Shown: in pieces, positions 8,042 to 16,915 of the stretch
Numbering within the stretch: position 1 is the first letter of the stretch
Layout: each line of letters starts with the position of its first letter
Position numbers and translations under genes: made by a program
The notes under the pieces: model-generated
Databases searched by the model: none
What the model was told of the DNA's origin: nothing
Seen by the model: only the letters and a program-made list of their open reading frames with translations
Source: Uliginosibacterium gangwonense
GTDB lineage: Bacteria; Pseudomonadota; Gammaproteobacteria; Burkholderiales; Rhodocyclaceae
NCBI GenBank assembly: GCA_005239635.1
Contig: SBBQ01000069.1
Span: forward strand, 1 to 44,351
Direction of reading: 5' to 3'
Length of the DNA stretch: 44,351 nt

Positions 8042-9322
8042 TTACTCCGTCACACGCTCAGGTTCGGGCTTGCACTTGTCCATACGTGAATACCAAGGCA
8101 TCAGCAGGAAGAAGGCGAAGTACAGAACCGAGAAGATCTGTGCAGCCAAGGTGCGGCCTGCGGTCGGCGCTAGCAATCCGAGGTAGCCGAGCACAATGAA
8201 GCTAATCACAAAAATCGTGATCGCGGCTTTGAAGATTGGGCCTTTGTAGCGGATTGACTTAACCGGGCTACGGTCAAGCCAAGGCAAGAAGGCGAAGATC
8301 AACACAGAAGCGCCCATCGCCACCACACCCCAGAACTTAGCATCGAGACCAAACAGCGGGTAGGTCACTGCACGCAGCACTGAATAGAACGGCGTGAAGT
8401 ACCAAACCGGCGCAATGTGCGGCGGAGTCTTGAGCGGATCAGCCGGGATGAAGTTATTCGCTTCAATGAAGTAATTACCACCTTCAGGCGCAAAGAAAAT
8501 GATCCAGGAGAAGATGATCAGGAACACAGCTACGCCAACGATATCCTTCACCGTGTAGTACGGGTGGAACGGAATGCCGTCGAGCGGAATGCCGGTTGCC
8601 GGGTCTTTCTTCTTCTTGATTTCAATACCGTCCGGGTTGTTTGAGCCCACTTCGTGCAGCGCGATGATGTGCGCCACCACCAAGCCTGCCAGCACAAATG
8701 GAATGGCAATCACGTGGAAGGAGAAGAAGCGGTTGAGCGTTGCATCACCCACCACAAAGTCACCACGCAACCAAATTGAAAGGCCATCACCAATCAGCGG
8801 AATCGCAGAGAACAGGTTCACAATCACCTGCGCGCCCCAGTACGACATCTGTCCCCACGGAAGTAGGTAGCCGAAGAACGCTTCTGCCATCAACGCGAGG
8901 AAGATGAACACGCCAAACAGCCAAATCAGTTCGCGCGGTTTGCGGTATGAACCGTAGATCATGCCGCGGAACATATGCAGATACACCACGATGAAGAAGG
9001 CTGAAGCGCCGGTTGAGTGCATGTAGCGAATCAACCAACCCCACGGCACATCACGCATGATGTATTCAACAGAGGCAAACGCCACCGGCACGCCAGATGC
9101 ATTCAAAGATGCGTCCGGCTTATAGTGCATAACCAAGAAGATGCCGGTAAAAATCTGAATCACCAGCACCATCAGGGCCAGCGAGCCAAAGAAATACCAG
9201 AAGTTGAAGTTTCTCGGTGCGTAGTACTCGGACAAGTGCTGCTTCCACATGACCGTGAGCGGGAAACGCTCATCGATCCAGCCCAGCAGACCCGTTGTTG
9301 TAACTTGTTTTTCTGCAGCCAT
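8042..9322 (-). CDS. petB: Ubiquinol-cytochrome c reductase cytochrome b
   Basis: Dihaem cytochrome b of complex III, 426 residues, with eight or nine membrane helices. Seen directly: the first-helix segment YWYFGSLAL-like, GWLIRYMHSTGASAFFIVVYLHMFRG (helix B with haem histidines), GYLLPWGQMSYWGAQVI, the helix D histidines in FFSFHVIAIPFVLAGLVVAHIIALHEVG, and PEGG-type Qo-site sequence (FFAPEGGNYF). The length and the short post-helix-VIII tail match the proteobacterial full-length type, not the split b6/subunit IV type. It lies three bases after petA. Confidence 0.97.
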   Translation of the reverse strand: MAAEKQVTTTGLLGWIDERFPLTVMWKQHLSEYYAPRNFNFWYFFGSLALMVLVIQIFTGIFLVMHYKPDASLNASGVPVAFASVEYIMRDVPWGWLIRYMHSTGASAFFIVVYLHMFRGMIYGSYRKPRELIWLFGVFIFLALMAEAFFGYLLPWGQMSYWGAQVIVNLFSAIPLIGDGLSIWLRGDFVVGDATLNRFFSFHVIAIPFVLAGLVVAHIIALHEVGSNNPDGIEIKKKKDPATGIPLDGIPFHPYYTVKDIVGVAVFLIIFSWIIFFAPEGGNYFIEANNFIPADPLKTPPHIAPVWYFTPFYSVLRAVTYPLFGLDAKFWGVVAMGASVLIFAFLPWLDRSPVKSIRYKGPIFKAAITIFVISFIVLGYLGLLAPTAGRTLAAQIFSVLYFAFFLLMPWYSRMDKCKPEPERVTE

Positions 9323-9325
9323 GGA

Positions 9326-9928
9326 TCAAGCCCCCTTATCGTCTTCGCCGATCAGAATGCGCGCATCGGACAGATATTTATGCGGAGGCACCGGCAGGTT
9401 GTCCGGTGCGGGCATGCTCTTCATCACGCGGCCGGCCAGATCAAACTGAGAACCGTGACACGGGCAAATGAAGCCACCCGCCCAATCAGCCACCATACCT
9501 TCTTCGGCGCCTTGCTTGAACTTTGAGCTGGGAGAACAACCTAAGTGCGTACAGATCCCCACCACAACCAAATACTCAGGCTTAATGGCGCGGGCGTCAT
9601 TCTTGGCATATTCAGGCTGCATGGGCTTTTCTGAAGTGGGGTCACTAACGAGCGAATCCGTCTTCTTCAAGCTGGCCAGCATCTCGGGGGTGCGGCGAAT
9701 AATCCACACCGGCTTGCCACGCCATTCAACCGTCATCATCTCGCCCGGAGCGAGCTTGCTAATATCTGCCTCAACCGGCGCGCCTGCAGCTAGGGCTCGC
9801 TCGGAAGGAGTCATGCTGATCACAAACGGCACCAGCGTCCCTACGCAGGCCGCACCGCCCACCACTGACGTGGCGACCAGCAGGTTGCGTCGGCTGTTAT
9901 CGACTTTTGCTTCAGTGCTCATGGTCAA
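9326..9928 (-). CDS. petA: Ubiquinol-cytochrome c reductase Rieske iron-sulfur subunit
   Basis: The [2Fe-2S] subunit of the bc1 complex, 200 residues. The cluster ligands are in CTHLGC (126-131) and CPCHG (155-159). A twin-arginine motif SRRNLL (12-17) precedes the single membrane helix (about 18-38), consistent with Tat export of the folded protein. It is the first gene of petABC, and the 168-base gap upstream is the likely promoter region, though I see no convincing -35/-10 pair. The start could also be two codons downstream (ATGACCATGAGC). Confidence 0.97.
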   Translation of the reverse strand: MTMSTEAKVDNSRRNLLVATSVVGGAACVGTLVPFVISMTPSERALAAGAPVEADISKLAPGEMMTVEWRGKPVWIIRRTPEMLASLKKTDSLVSDPTSEKPMQPEYAKNDARAIKPEYLVVVGICTHLGCSPSSKFKQGAEEGMVADWAGGFICPCHGSQFDLAGRVMKSMPAPDNLPVPPHKYLSDARILIGEDDKGA

Positions 9929-10044
9929 TATCCGATAGTTAATACGCAGACTGGAAAACCTGCGGATTATAGCGTTTCGAAAAAGCCGATTAAAGCCCCA
10001 ATCACCCCTTATTTATGGGAATCCAGACCAGAAGCGGCTTTTCA

Positions 10045-10068
10045 GGGCAAAAAAAGATGGTTTTGCCC
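10045..10068. terminator. Palindromic hairpin between the CoA-transferase gene and petA
   Basis: GGGCAAAA and TTTTGCCC form an eight-base stem around an AAAGATGG loop. Read on the minus strand it lies just beyond the stop of the CoA-transferase gene (10097), where a terminator is expected, and a T run forms part of the stem. There is no separate U tract after it, so strength is uncertain. Confidence 0.5.
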
Positions 10069-10096
10069 ATTTGATGGTGGCGGTGCAGCAATTGGG

Positions 10097-11380
10097 CTAA
10101 ATCGCCCCTTCCGCCCTTAAACGCTCAATGTCAGACGAAGAATATCCAAGCTGATCAAGCACTTGGTTTGTATGCTGCCCCAGCGAAGGGCCTATCCACT
10201 CGACGCCGCCCGGGGTTGCGGAAAGTTTGGGAACAATGCCGGGCATGCGCATGCTGCGCCCATCAGCCAGCGTTGCCGACTCAAACATTTGGCGCGCCAA
10301 ATACTGCGGGTGAGAAAACATGTCTTCCACCGAGAAAATGGTGCTGACAGGCACTTCGGCATCGCCCAGTATTTTTAGCACGCCTTGCTGATCGTGCTGC
10401 GCTGTCCACGCGTCTAAAACGGCGTACAACTCATCACGTCGCGCATCACGCCCCGCGTTGTCTGCCAGCGATGCATCGTTTGCCAAATCATCGCGACCAA
10501 TGGCCACCATTAAGCGTTTGAAAATGGCATCGCCATTGCCACCAATGATGATGTATTTGCCATCACGTGTTGTATGGGTATTCGACGGTGTAATGCCCGG
10601 CATGATGTTGCCAGTGCGCTCGCGCACAAAGCCAAACACATCAAACTCCGGCACCATGCTTTCCATCATGGCGAACACCGCTTCATACAACGCCACATCC
10701 ACAACCTGGCCCTGCCCGCCTGCTTTGCCATTGCGCATGTCGCAACGACCGCCGGTGGCATTGCGATGATGAATCGCCGCAAGCACACCAAACGCACCCC
10801 ACAGCGCGGCAATCGAATCGCCAATTGAAATACCTGTTTTAACCGGCGGCCGATCAGCAAATCCGGTGATATATCGCAAGCCACCCATTGACTCACCAAT
10901 CGCGCCAAAACCGGGCTGGTTTGCCATTGGTCCGGTTTGCCCAAAGCCAGACAGACGCACCATCACCAAGCTTGGGTTTAGGGCGTGCAACGACTCCCAA
11001 CCCAAGCCGAGTTTTTCCAGCACACCCGGCCGAAAGTTTTCCACCACGATATCGGCTTCGGCAATTAATCGCCGCACAATCTCCAATCCTTCTGCATGCT
11101 TCAGGTTGGCTGTCACCGACTTTTTGTTGCGAGCCTGCACATACCACCACAACGACGTGCCTTCGTAGAGCTTGCGCCATTTACGCAGCGGGTCGCCCCC
11201 GTCGGGCGATTCAACCTTGATGACTTCTGCGCCAAACTCCGCCAGCAAGCGCGCGCAAAATGGGCCGGCAATGAGCGTGCCCAGTTCCACCACTTTGAGA
11301 CCGGCTAGCGGCTTTGGCGATGTTGATTTAGATGATGGCGCGTTGGCAGACGGCTTAGAAGAGGAAGTCTCTTGGCTCAT
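10097..11380 (-). CDS. CaiB/BaiF (class III) CoA-transferase family protein
   Basis: Transfers CoA between carboxylic acids by the class III mechanism; substrate not readable from sequence. The core starts at PLAGLKVVELGTLIAGPFCARLLAEFGAEVIKVE, followed by ENFRPGVLEKLGLGWESLHALNPSLVMVRLSGFGQTGP and the ITGFADRPPVKTGISIGDSIAALWGAFG segment. All of these are family signatures also found in formyl-CoA and succinyl-CoA:carboxylate transferases. I take the ATG at 11380 (427 residues), which has GGGAA upstream; the open frame runs 26 codons further but that part is unlike the family. Residues 2-23 are a Ser/Lys/Pro-rich, probably disordered leader. It appears to be transcribed alone, 111 bases after recR. 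Confidence 0.88.
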   Translation of the reverse strand: MSQETSSSKPSANAPSSKSTSPKPLAGLKVVELGTLIAGPFCARLLAEFGAEVIKVESPDGGDPLRKWRKLYEGTSLWWYVQARNKKSVTANLKHAEGLEIVRRLIAEADIVVENFRPGVLEKLGLGWESLHALNPSLVMVRLSGFGQTGPMANQPGFGAIGESMGGLRYITGFADRPPVKTGISIGDSIAALWGAFGVLAAIHHRNATGGRCDMRNGKAGGQGQVVDVALYEAVFAMMESMVPEFDVFGFVRERTGNIMPGITPSNTHTTRDGKYIIIGGNGDAIFKRLMVAIGRDDLANDASLADNAGRDARRDELYAVLDAWTAQHDQQGVLKILGDAEVPVSTIFSVEDMFSHPQYLARQMFESATLADGRSMRMPGIVPKLSATPGGVEWIGPSLGQHTNQVLDQLGYSSSDIERLRAEGAI

Positions 11381-11491
11381 GCGCATTCCCTTTTCAGAAC
11401 GCAGACGCCACTTTGCGCAGCGTCGAGTGGTGAAGCTCGAGTGGTAAAAAAGCACCAAATGACAAATGCAGATCGTGCAGAATAAAGCAGA

Positions 11492-12088
11492 TTAGAGCGG
11501 ACGTCGCTCCACCAGCGCTTGTGCAATGGTGCCCGCATCCGTGTGCTCCAACTCACTGCCCACCGGCAAACCGCGTGCAATACGGCTTACCGACAGCCCA
11601 CGTGCGCGCAGCAACTCGCCCAAATAGTGCGCGGTCGCTTCGCCCTCATTGGTAAAGTTGGTGGCCAGAATCACTTCTTTCACCACGCCATCGCAAGCGC
11701 GATCAAGCAACCGATCCAGCTTTAATTCACGCGGGCCTACGCCATCCAGCGGTGCAATGCGACCCATCAAGCAGAAATACAAACCTTGATAAACGTGCGT
11801 CTGCTCCATCATGTTCAAATCGGCAGGCGATTCGACCACGCACAGCTGCGTGGCATCACGACGTGGTGATTGGCAACGCTCACACACCTCGTCTTCGGTG
11901 TAGTTGTTGCAACGCGCGCAATTGCGCAGCACTTGCAAACTATGCGTCAGCGCCTGCCCCAAACGCGCCGCGCCTTGGCGATCTCGCTGCAGCAGGTAAT
12001 ACGCCATGCGTTGCGCCGACTTGGGGCCCACACCGGGCAAGCAGCGCAGCGCTTCAATCAGAGCTTCAAGACTAGAAGGGGCAGACAC
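11492..12088 (-). CDS. recR: Recombination mediator protein RecR
   Basis: Forms a ring clamp that with RecO/RecF loads RecA at gaps. It has 198 residues, the standard size. It shows an N-terminal helix-hairpin-helix ([20 protein letters not shown], about 15-34), a zinc finger with cysteines at 57, 60, 69 and 72, and a Toprim domain starting [10 protein letters not shown] (about 82-91) with later [19 protein letters not shown]. It is the last gene of ffs-dnaX-ybaB-recR, an order conserved across distant bacteria. Confidence 0.97.
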   Translation of the reverse strand: MSAPSSLEALIEALRCLPGVGPKSAQRMAYYLLQRDRQGAARLGQALTHSLQVLRNCARCNNYTEDEVCERCQSPRRDATQLCVVESPADLNMMEQTHVYQGLYFCLMGRIAPLDGVGPRELKLDRLLDRACDGVVKEVILATNFTNEGEATAHYLGELLRARGLSVSRIARGLPVGSELEHTDAGTIAQALVERRPL

Positions 12089-12110
12089 GCAAACTGCTCG
12101 ACTTGTTTTT

Positions 12111-12431
12111 TTAGAACAGCTTCATGCCCGGGGGCAGCGGCAGGCCTGCTGTTGCAGCAGACATTTTTTCTTGCACGGTGGATTCAATGCGACGCACAGC
12201 ATCATTCACTGCGGCAGCCATCAGGTCTTCCAGCATTTCACGATCGTCCATCACAGACGGATCAATTTGTACGCGACGCACATCGTGCTTGCACGTCATG
12301 GTGACCTTCACCATGCCCGCACCTGACTCGCCATTCACTTCGATATTGGCGAGTTCTTCTTGCACCTTGCGCATGTTTTCTTGCACTTGCTGTGCCTGTT
12401 TCATCAGGCCGCCCAAGCCACCCTTCATCAT
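12111..12431 (-). CDS. ybaB: YbaB/EbfC family nucleoid-associated protein
   Basis: Small DNA-binding dimer of 106 residues that coats DNA, found almost always between dnaX and recR. Visible hallmarks are the N-terminal Gly/Met-rich [20 protein letters not shown] helix, the [20 protein letters not shown] sheet and [16 protein letters not shown]. The start overlaps the dnaX stop (ATGA), so the two are translationally coupled. The function in betaproteobacteria is mostly inferred from E. coli and Borrelia homologues. Confidence 0.95.
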   Translation of the reverse strand: MMKGGLGGLMKQAQQVQENMRKVQEELANIEVNGESGAGMVKVTMTCKHDVRRVQIDPSVMDDREMLEDLMAAAVNDAVRRIESTVQEKMSAATAGLPLPPGMKLF

Positions 12432-14173
12432 GATGTCTTTCCTTCCGTATTTTGCGGGTTTGCATCAACCGGACGAACGGATGCTTCATCCAGTTCGCCG
12501 TCAAATTGTTCAATCAATTCGCGTACAAACGCGTCGCCTTCGAGCGAGGCCATGGCCGCACCCATTCGTTCGCGCTGTTCGGCAGATAATTTTTGCGCCA
12601 TGCTGGCGCTGGCTAATTCGCCCAGTTCAATTGCCAAGCGTATCGGCTGTCCCAAGTGCGACGACAACGCCGCTTGTAGCTTTTCTTGCGCTGCAGGCAA
12701 CTGCAAGGCGCGGTGTTCGCGCCCTAAGCGCAGGGTTACTTGCGCGCCATCTTGCGACAACCATTCGCAATGGTAGGCCAACTGGCGCGCCATGCCTTGC
12801 AAACGCAACTGCGCCAACATGTTGTGCCAATCATCCACATGCAACGTTTGCTTGCCACTGGCTGCCTGCATTGCCAATGCTGCAGGCTGAGCTGGGGCTG
12901 CTTGGCTTGTGGGGTTTGCGGGTTTTGCATGTGCTGGCGCAGATGCCGATACCGCCTGCTGCACGCGTGGTGCGGCGGCTTGCGGCTCTGGAGCATAGCT
13001 TTGCGGTGCAGGTGGCTGTACCGGCACATTGAGTCGCGGCTGCGGGGCCAGCAACGGCGCTTGGCGCGTAGAAGCATGCAAGGCTGATGGCTGCTCTGGG
13101 CGAAACGCCACCATGCGCAGCAGCGTCATGGAAAAGCCGGTGGCTTCATCGGGCGCATGCGGCAAGTCATTCGTGCCTTGCAACACAATTTGGTACGCCA
13201 ACTGCACAAACTCGGCATCCAAAGCTTCGGCATAGGGCGTGAGCCGCGCACGTTCTGCTTCGTCGGCAATTGAAGTCGGCGCAAGCTGTGCTACCGCAAT
13301 GCGATGTAACAACACACCTAACTCGCGCAGCGCAGATTCAAAACTCAGGCTGCGCGCTTCCATATCGGCCGCGGTGTTGAGCATGGCTACGGCATCGCCG
13401 CTACGTAAACTATCTAACACGGCATACAAATGTTCATCGCCCACGGTGCCCAGCATGTCGCGCACGCCCTGCTCTTCAACCTTGCCTGCGCCGTGCGCAA
13501 TGGCTTGGTCGAGCAGCGAAAGCGCATCACGCATTGAACCCGCGGCAGCCTTTGCCAAATGGCGCAGCGCGCCCGCATCGAAGGGAACGCCTTCTTGCGT
13601 GAGCACGTGTGTGAGGTGATCCACAATGTGCGCTGGCGGCATTTGCTTGAGATTGAACTGCAAGCAACGCGACAACACCGTGACCGGGATTTTTTGCGGG
13701 TCGGTGGTGGCGATAATAAATTTAACGTGCTCGGGCGGCTCTTCGAGCGTTTTGAGCATGGCGTTAAAGGCATGACCGGTGAGCTGGTGCACTTCGTCGA
13801 TCATGTAGACCTTGTAACGGCCACGCGTGGGCGCGTAAATCGCCTTTTCCAACAGCGCGGTCATTTCATCCACGCCACGGTTAGAGGCCGCGTCCATTTC
13901 GAGGTAGTCGATAAAGCGCCCGCTATCAATTTCGGTACACGCACTACACACGCCGCAGGGCGTGGCGGTGACGCCGGTTTCGCAATTGAGTGCTTTGGCG
14001 AGAATGCGTGACAGCGTGGTTTTGCCCACGCCTCGTGTGCCGGTGAACAAATACGCGTGGTGCAGGCGGTTTTGTTCCAGCGCGTGCGTGAGTGCACGCA
14101 CCACATGGGTCTGGCCGACCAGCGTGTCGAAAGACTTGGGGCGCCATTTGCGGGCCAGGACCTGATAGCTCAT
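12428..14173 (-). CDS. dnaX: DNA polymerase III subunit gamma/tau
   Basis: Clamp-loader ATPase, 581 residues. The N-terminus [21 protein letters not shown] is nearly universal. Walker A is GTRGVGKT (45-52), zinc cysteines are at 64, 73, 76 and 79, Walker B is YMIDEVHQL, and sensor 1 lies in [21 protein letters not shown]. Residues about 375-440 are an Ala/Pro/Gln-rich linker, followed by the tau-specific domain that binds the polymerase and DnaB. I saw no clear A-rich slippery heptamer near the domain III boundary, so production of a short gamma form by frameshifting is not supported here. The SRP RNA gene lies upstream on the same strand. Confidence 0.96.
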   Translation of the reverse strand: MSYQVLARKWRPKSFDTLVGQTHVVRALTHALEQNRLHHAYLFTGTRGVGKTTLSRILAKALNCETGVTATPCGVCSACTEIDSGRFIDYLEMDAASNRGVDEMTALLEKAIYAPTRGRYKVYMIDEVHQLTGHAFNAMLKTLEEPPEHVKFIIATTDPQKIPVTVLSRCLQFNLKQMPPAHIVDHLTHVLTQEGVPFDAGALRHLAKAAAGSMRDALSLLDQAIAHGAGKVEEQGVRDMLGTVGDEHLYAVLDSLRSGDAVAMLNTAADMEARSLSFESALRELGVLLHRIAVAQLAPTSIADEAERARLTPYAEALDAEFVQLAYQIVLQGTNDLPHAPDEATGFSMTLLRMVAFRPEQPSALHASTRQAPLLAPQPRLNVPVQPPAPQSYAPEPQAAAPRVQQAVSASAPAHAKPANPTSQAAPAQPAALAMQAASGKQTLHVDDWHNMLAQLRLQGMARQLAYHCEWLSQDGAQVTLRLGREHRALQLPAAQEKLQAALSSHLGQPIRLAIELGELASASMAQKLSAEQRERMGAAMASLEGDAFVRELIEQFDGELDEASVRPVDANPQNTEGKTS

Positions 14174-14361
14174 ACGCCGATTCTACCAGCGCACCGAGCC
14201 GGCTGACCAAGCACTTGAATCTGAATGAAACTCGCCGCGAAATTGCACAAAAGCGGGGGAAAATTGATATCCGTGTTGATTGAGATCCGCGTTGATCACC
14301 GCGCAAAAAACAATACTGGAAAAACGAGAAGAAGCGAAAAGCAGATGGGGAAAATAGAAAT

Positions 14362-14457
14362 GGCGAGCCTGATCCCCGGCACTCGCAGAAATCGGCTGTG
14401 GCTGCTTCCTTCCGGACCTGACCAGGTTGACCGCACCACAATGCGGGGAGGCCCGCC
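14362..14457 (-). ncRNA. ffs: Signal recognition particle 4.5S RNA
   Basis: RNA core of the bacterial SRP, which binds Ffh. On the minus strand the universally conserved apical part is present: ACCTGGTCAGGTCC, a GGAA tetraloop, then the AAGGAAGCAGC asymmetric bulge. The flanks pair into one long rod: the 5' end GGCGGGCCT matches the 3' end AGGCTCGCC with a G-U pair. About 96 nucleotides, the size of the small proteobacterial form. Ends are placed by the outermost pairing and could be off by a few bases. Position just upstream of dnaX matches the B. subtilis order. Confidence 0.93.
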
Positions 14458-14504
14458 GGCGCGAATTCTAACAGCCTAGCGCGCGCTCGTCACGCAGCAC
14501 GTGC

Positions 14505-15422
14505 CTACTTTGCCAATCGTGGCAACACACGCCGTGCGTTGCGCATGGTGAATGCCGCCACATGCTCCACCGAAGTTTGACGCAGCTCCGCCAACACTTG
14601 CGCGATGCGCGGCAACTCTGCCGGCGTATTGCGGCGGGTGCGGGTGTCTCGTGGCTGTTCGTCCATCGGCAACCACGCCGGCGGAATATCTGGCGCGTCC
14701 GTTTCTAGCACCAACGACTCTTCTGGCAGGCTGGCGGCCAAGGCACGCAGATGCAAAGCGCGTGGGTATGTCATGGCGCCGCCAAAGCCCAAGGCAAAGC
14801 CACGCTCAATAAATTGTTCTGCTTGTTGCGCGCTGCCATTAAACGCGTGGGCAATGCCGCCGCGAATATTAAAGCGGCGCAGTTGTTTGAGGATGGGGTC
14901 GATCGCACGACGCACGTGCAAGATCACCGGCAATTCAAAATCGCGTGCGAGTTTAAGTTGCGCCTCAAAAAACTGAAGCTGGCGATTTTGGTCTAGCCCT
15001 TCTACAAAATAGTCGAGGCCAATCTCGCCCACCGCCACCACCGCTGTATTCCCTTCAAGCTGCTGGCGCAGCGCCGCCAAGTCTGCATCCTGCGCTTGGT
15101 CAACATACATGGGGTGTATGCCCAGCGCGAAGTGGATGTGTGTTGCAGGTGTGTGTGTATGCGCGTGTGTACGTGCAGGTGTATCTGTGTGTGCCTCTGC
15201 CTGCCCTTTTGCCAATTGCTGCACCGCTGCCCAACTTGCCGCATCCACCGCCGGCACCACAATGCACCCCACTCCGGCCGAGCTTGCAGCTGCAATGACC
15301 GCCTCTCGGTCTGGCGCAAACTCTGCGGCATCGAGGTGGCAGTGTGTATCTACCCACGGAGCAGATAAGGTACTCGGCACGTTACCTAGCGCAGCACCTG
15401 CGGCGGAATTGGCAAACTCCAC
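14505..15422 (-). CDS. tatD: TatD family metal-dependent hydrolase with a His/Thr-rich insertion
   Basis: TIM-barrel hydrolase of the TatD DNase family, 305 residues. The metal-binding HCH is at 27-29 in VDTHCHLDAAEF. ALGIHPMYV, GEIGLDYF, ELPVILHVRRA, IAHAFNGSAQQAEQFIERG and LETDAPDIPP follow in the usual order and carry the other metal ligands. The GTG start lies directly after the DUF1329 stop with no gap. Odd feature: residues about 73-96 are a His/Thr/Ala/Pro-rich stretch (THAHTHT) that ordinary TatD proteins lack, encoded by a GT-rich simple repeat. The final codons and the first codons both contain a TTTGCCAAT-type motif. Confidence 0.92.
   Translation of the reverse strand: MEFANSAAGAALGNVPSTLSAPWVDTHCHLDAAEFAPDREAVIAAASSAGVGCIVVPAVDAASWAAVQQLAKGQAEAHTDTPARTHAHTHTPATHIHFALGIHPMYVDQAQDADLAALRQQLEGNTAVVAVGEIGLDYFVEGLDQNRQLQFFEAQLKLARDFELPVILHVRRAIDPILKQLRRFNIRGGIAHAFNGSAQQAEQFIERGFALGFGGAMTYPRALHLRALAASLPEESLVLETDAPDIPPAWLPMDEQPRDTRTRRNTPAELPRIAQVLAELRQTSVEHVAAFTMRNARRVLPRLAK
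15139..15195. repeat. GT-rich simple-sequence tract inside tatD
   Basis: A run dominated by GT dinucleotides broken by GC and GCAG steps (plus strand) spans about 57 bases. It encodes the His/Thr-rich stretch of TatD. The tract is imperfect, so slippage is possible but it is not a clean microsatellite. Confidence 0.6.
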
Positions 15423-16751
15423 TTAGTCGCTCCCGCGCAGGTTTTGTACTTGAAACATCGTTGGCGAAATTTGCGCAGGCTGCGCCACCGTTTTGAACTG
15501 CCCTGTTGAACAATGCATGGCTTGAATATCAATCATGCTGCCCGCGTCGTTAAGCGGCACACCGCTGCCTTTGTTGATTGGCAAATGATGGTCTGGGTGC
15601 GACTTGCCGAGGATCGCAATTTTCCACAACTCGCCCTTGCGGTCATAAACCAACGAACGCGCAATGGCAAAGGTTTGCGCGTCAAAAAAATACACGCGCT
15701 TACTCACCGGATGGTTGGCCGCTACGGGAATCGCCTCCACCACATACACCTTGCGAATTTGCCAATTGATGTCTGGAAAACAACCGCCCTGCCCCGTAAA
15801 GGCGGTGTAGCGAAAACCTTCTGCATCACGAAACTCATCGGTTAGCCGCACCTCATTGTGGTTGTAAAACGGCATGAGCATGTAGCGCACGCTTTTAAAC
15901 ACCCACTTCATTTCTGAAATGCGGCCGTTGTAACCATCGAAGTCTTCGATCATGACATCCGACCCCAAAAAGGCATCGGTGGTTTGCCCCGTTGCCAATC
16001 GACGCACGCGCCGCTGAAACGGGTAATACATATAACTGTCGTCCAGCTTGGTGTCGTCGTCGTAACGCTGAATGAGCAACTGCGTGTTGCGATAGTCCAT
16101 TGGCTCCAGCACTTTTAAGTAGCTGGCCGCGTACAGGTTAGACGGGTTAGGCGACACCTCGGGCGACATGCCCGCGCCGGTGCGATATTTAAATTTGAGC
16201 AGGCGCACCTCCACACGCAACAGACGCTCCACCTCGCCCGTTTGCATGTTTCGATACTTCCATTGAATTGGCAAAATGCCACCGCCATCGCCATGCATGT
16301 AGCGATAGTTCCACGCAATTTTTTCACCGGCGCGCGGGTCATCTTGTCGCGGCTCGTCTGGGAAAGGCCGCCCGCCTGCGTAGCCCACAATCTCGCCCGG
16401 CGCATCGCCCAACTTCACCGGCGTTTTGCCTGCGTGCGCAGCAGTCGATTCCACATACGCGGGGCTCACCTCAAACGAATTGCCCGCAGCCACGCGCAGC
16501 TCCACCCAGCCATTGCGAATGGCCATGAGCAGCCCCACGTCGAGCACATCGCGAAACTGCTCCACATTGCTTTTGCCAATCACCGTGCCGGGCGCAACTT
16601 GCGGCGCGTTCTCTTTGGCAAACGCAAAGCTACGCACCACCTCATCTGCCCCCACTGCCTGCATTGGCAAAACCATCGCAGAACATGCGCCAGCAAATAC
16701 AACCGCGCGAGCCCAGCACACTTGAACAAATGTATTTTTTATAAAGGCCAT
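15423..16751 (-). CDS. DUF1329 family outer-membrane-associated protein
   Basis: Exported protein of 442 residues resembling the DUF1329 family. A signal peptide spans about residues 1-35 (hydrophobic core VVFAGACSAMVLPMQA). Family segments seen include WNYRYMHGDGGGILPIQWKYRN, RRVRRLATGQTTDAFLGSDVMIEDFDGYNG and RKVYVVEAIPVAANHPVSKRVYFFDAQTF. DUF1329 proteins are often found with RND-type lipid or hopanoid export components and share a LolA/LolB-like fold, but no such partner is visible here. I prefer ATG 16751, with AAGGGAG upstream, over GTG 16760. The gene is dense in TTTGCCAAT-type motifs (five exact copies). Confidence 0.85.
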   Translation of the reverse strand: MAFIKNTFVQVCWARAVVFAGACSAMVLPMQAVGADEVVRSFAFAKENAPQVAPGTVIGKSNVEQFRDVLDVGLLMAIRNGWVELRVAAGNSFEVSPAYVESTAAHAGKTPVKLGDAPGEIVGYAGGRPFPDEPRQDDPRAGEKIAWNYRYMHGDGGGILPIQWKYRNMQTGEVERLLRVEVRLLKFKYRTGAGMSPEVSPNPSNLYAASYLKVLEPMDYRNTQLLIQRYDDDTKLDDSYMYYPFQRRVRRLATGQTTDAFLGSDVMIEDFDGYNGRISEMKWVFKSVRYMLMPFYNHNEVRLTDEFRDAEGFRYTAFTGQGGCFPDINWQIRKVYVVEAIPVAANHPVSKRVYFFDAQTFAIARSLVYDRKGELWKIAILGKSHPDHHLPINKGSGVPLNDAGSMIDIQAMHCSTGQFKTVAQPAQISPTMFQVQNLRGSD

Positions 16752-16828
16752 GAACTCCACTCCCTTAGCGAAGTGCGCTCATGGTAGTACGCCTGAAGCA
16801 ACTTCCGCACACAAATTTTGCAAACATC

Positions 16829-16857
16829 TTGACAGCATGTTTTTACTAGTTTTTATG
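16829..16857 (+). promoter_or_regulatory. Possible sigma-70 promoter of the HEPN-domain gene
   Basis: TTGACA at 16829-16834 is a perfect -35 box. A TTTATG at 16852-16857 follows after 17 bases, a weak -10. The stretch is AT-rich relative to its surroundings and lies about 60 bases before the start codon at 16916. This is a consensus match only. Confidence 0.4.
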
Positions 16858-16915
16858 GCAACATAAACCTGCATTAATTGGGAAATTACTCACGTGCGAT
16901 ATGAGCGGATAAGCT

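Noticed and set aside
12124-13032. 302-codon plus-strand open frame
   Set aside because: It lies over ybaB and dnaX in antisense; composition (Cys, Arg, Ser-rich) is that of a shadow frame.
12428-14173. Programmed frameshift in dnaX that would give a short gamma subunit
   Set aside because: No A-rich slippery heptamer with a following stem was seen near the end of domain III.
16761-16915. Second copy of the tRNA-Ser 3' end as an attachment site for the accessory gene
   Set aside because: No stretch matching the tRNA end was found in this interval.
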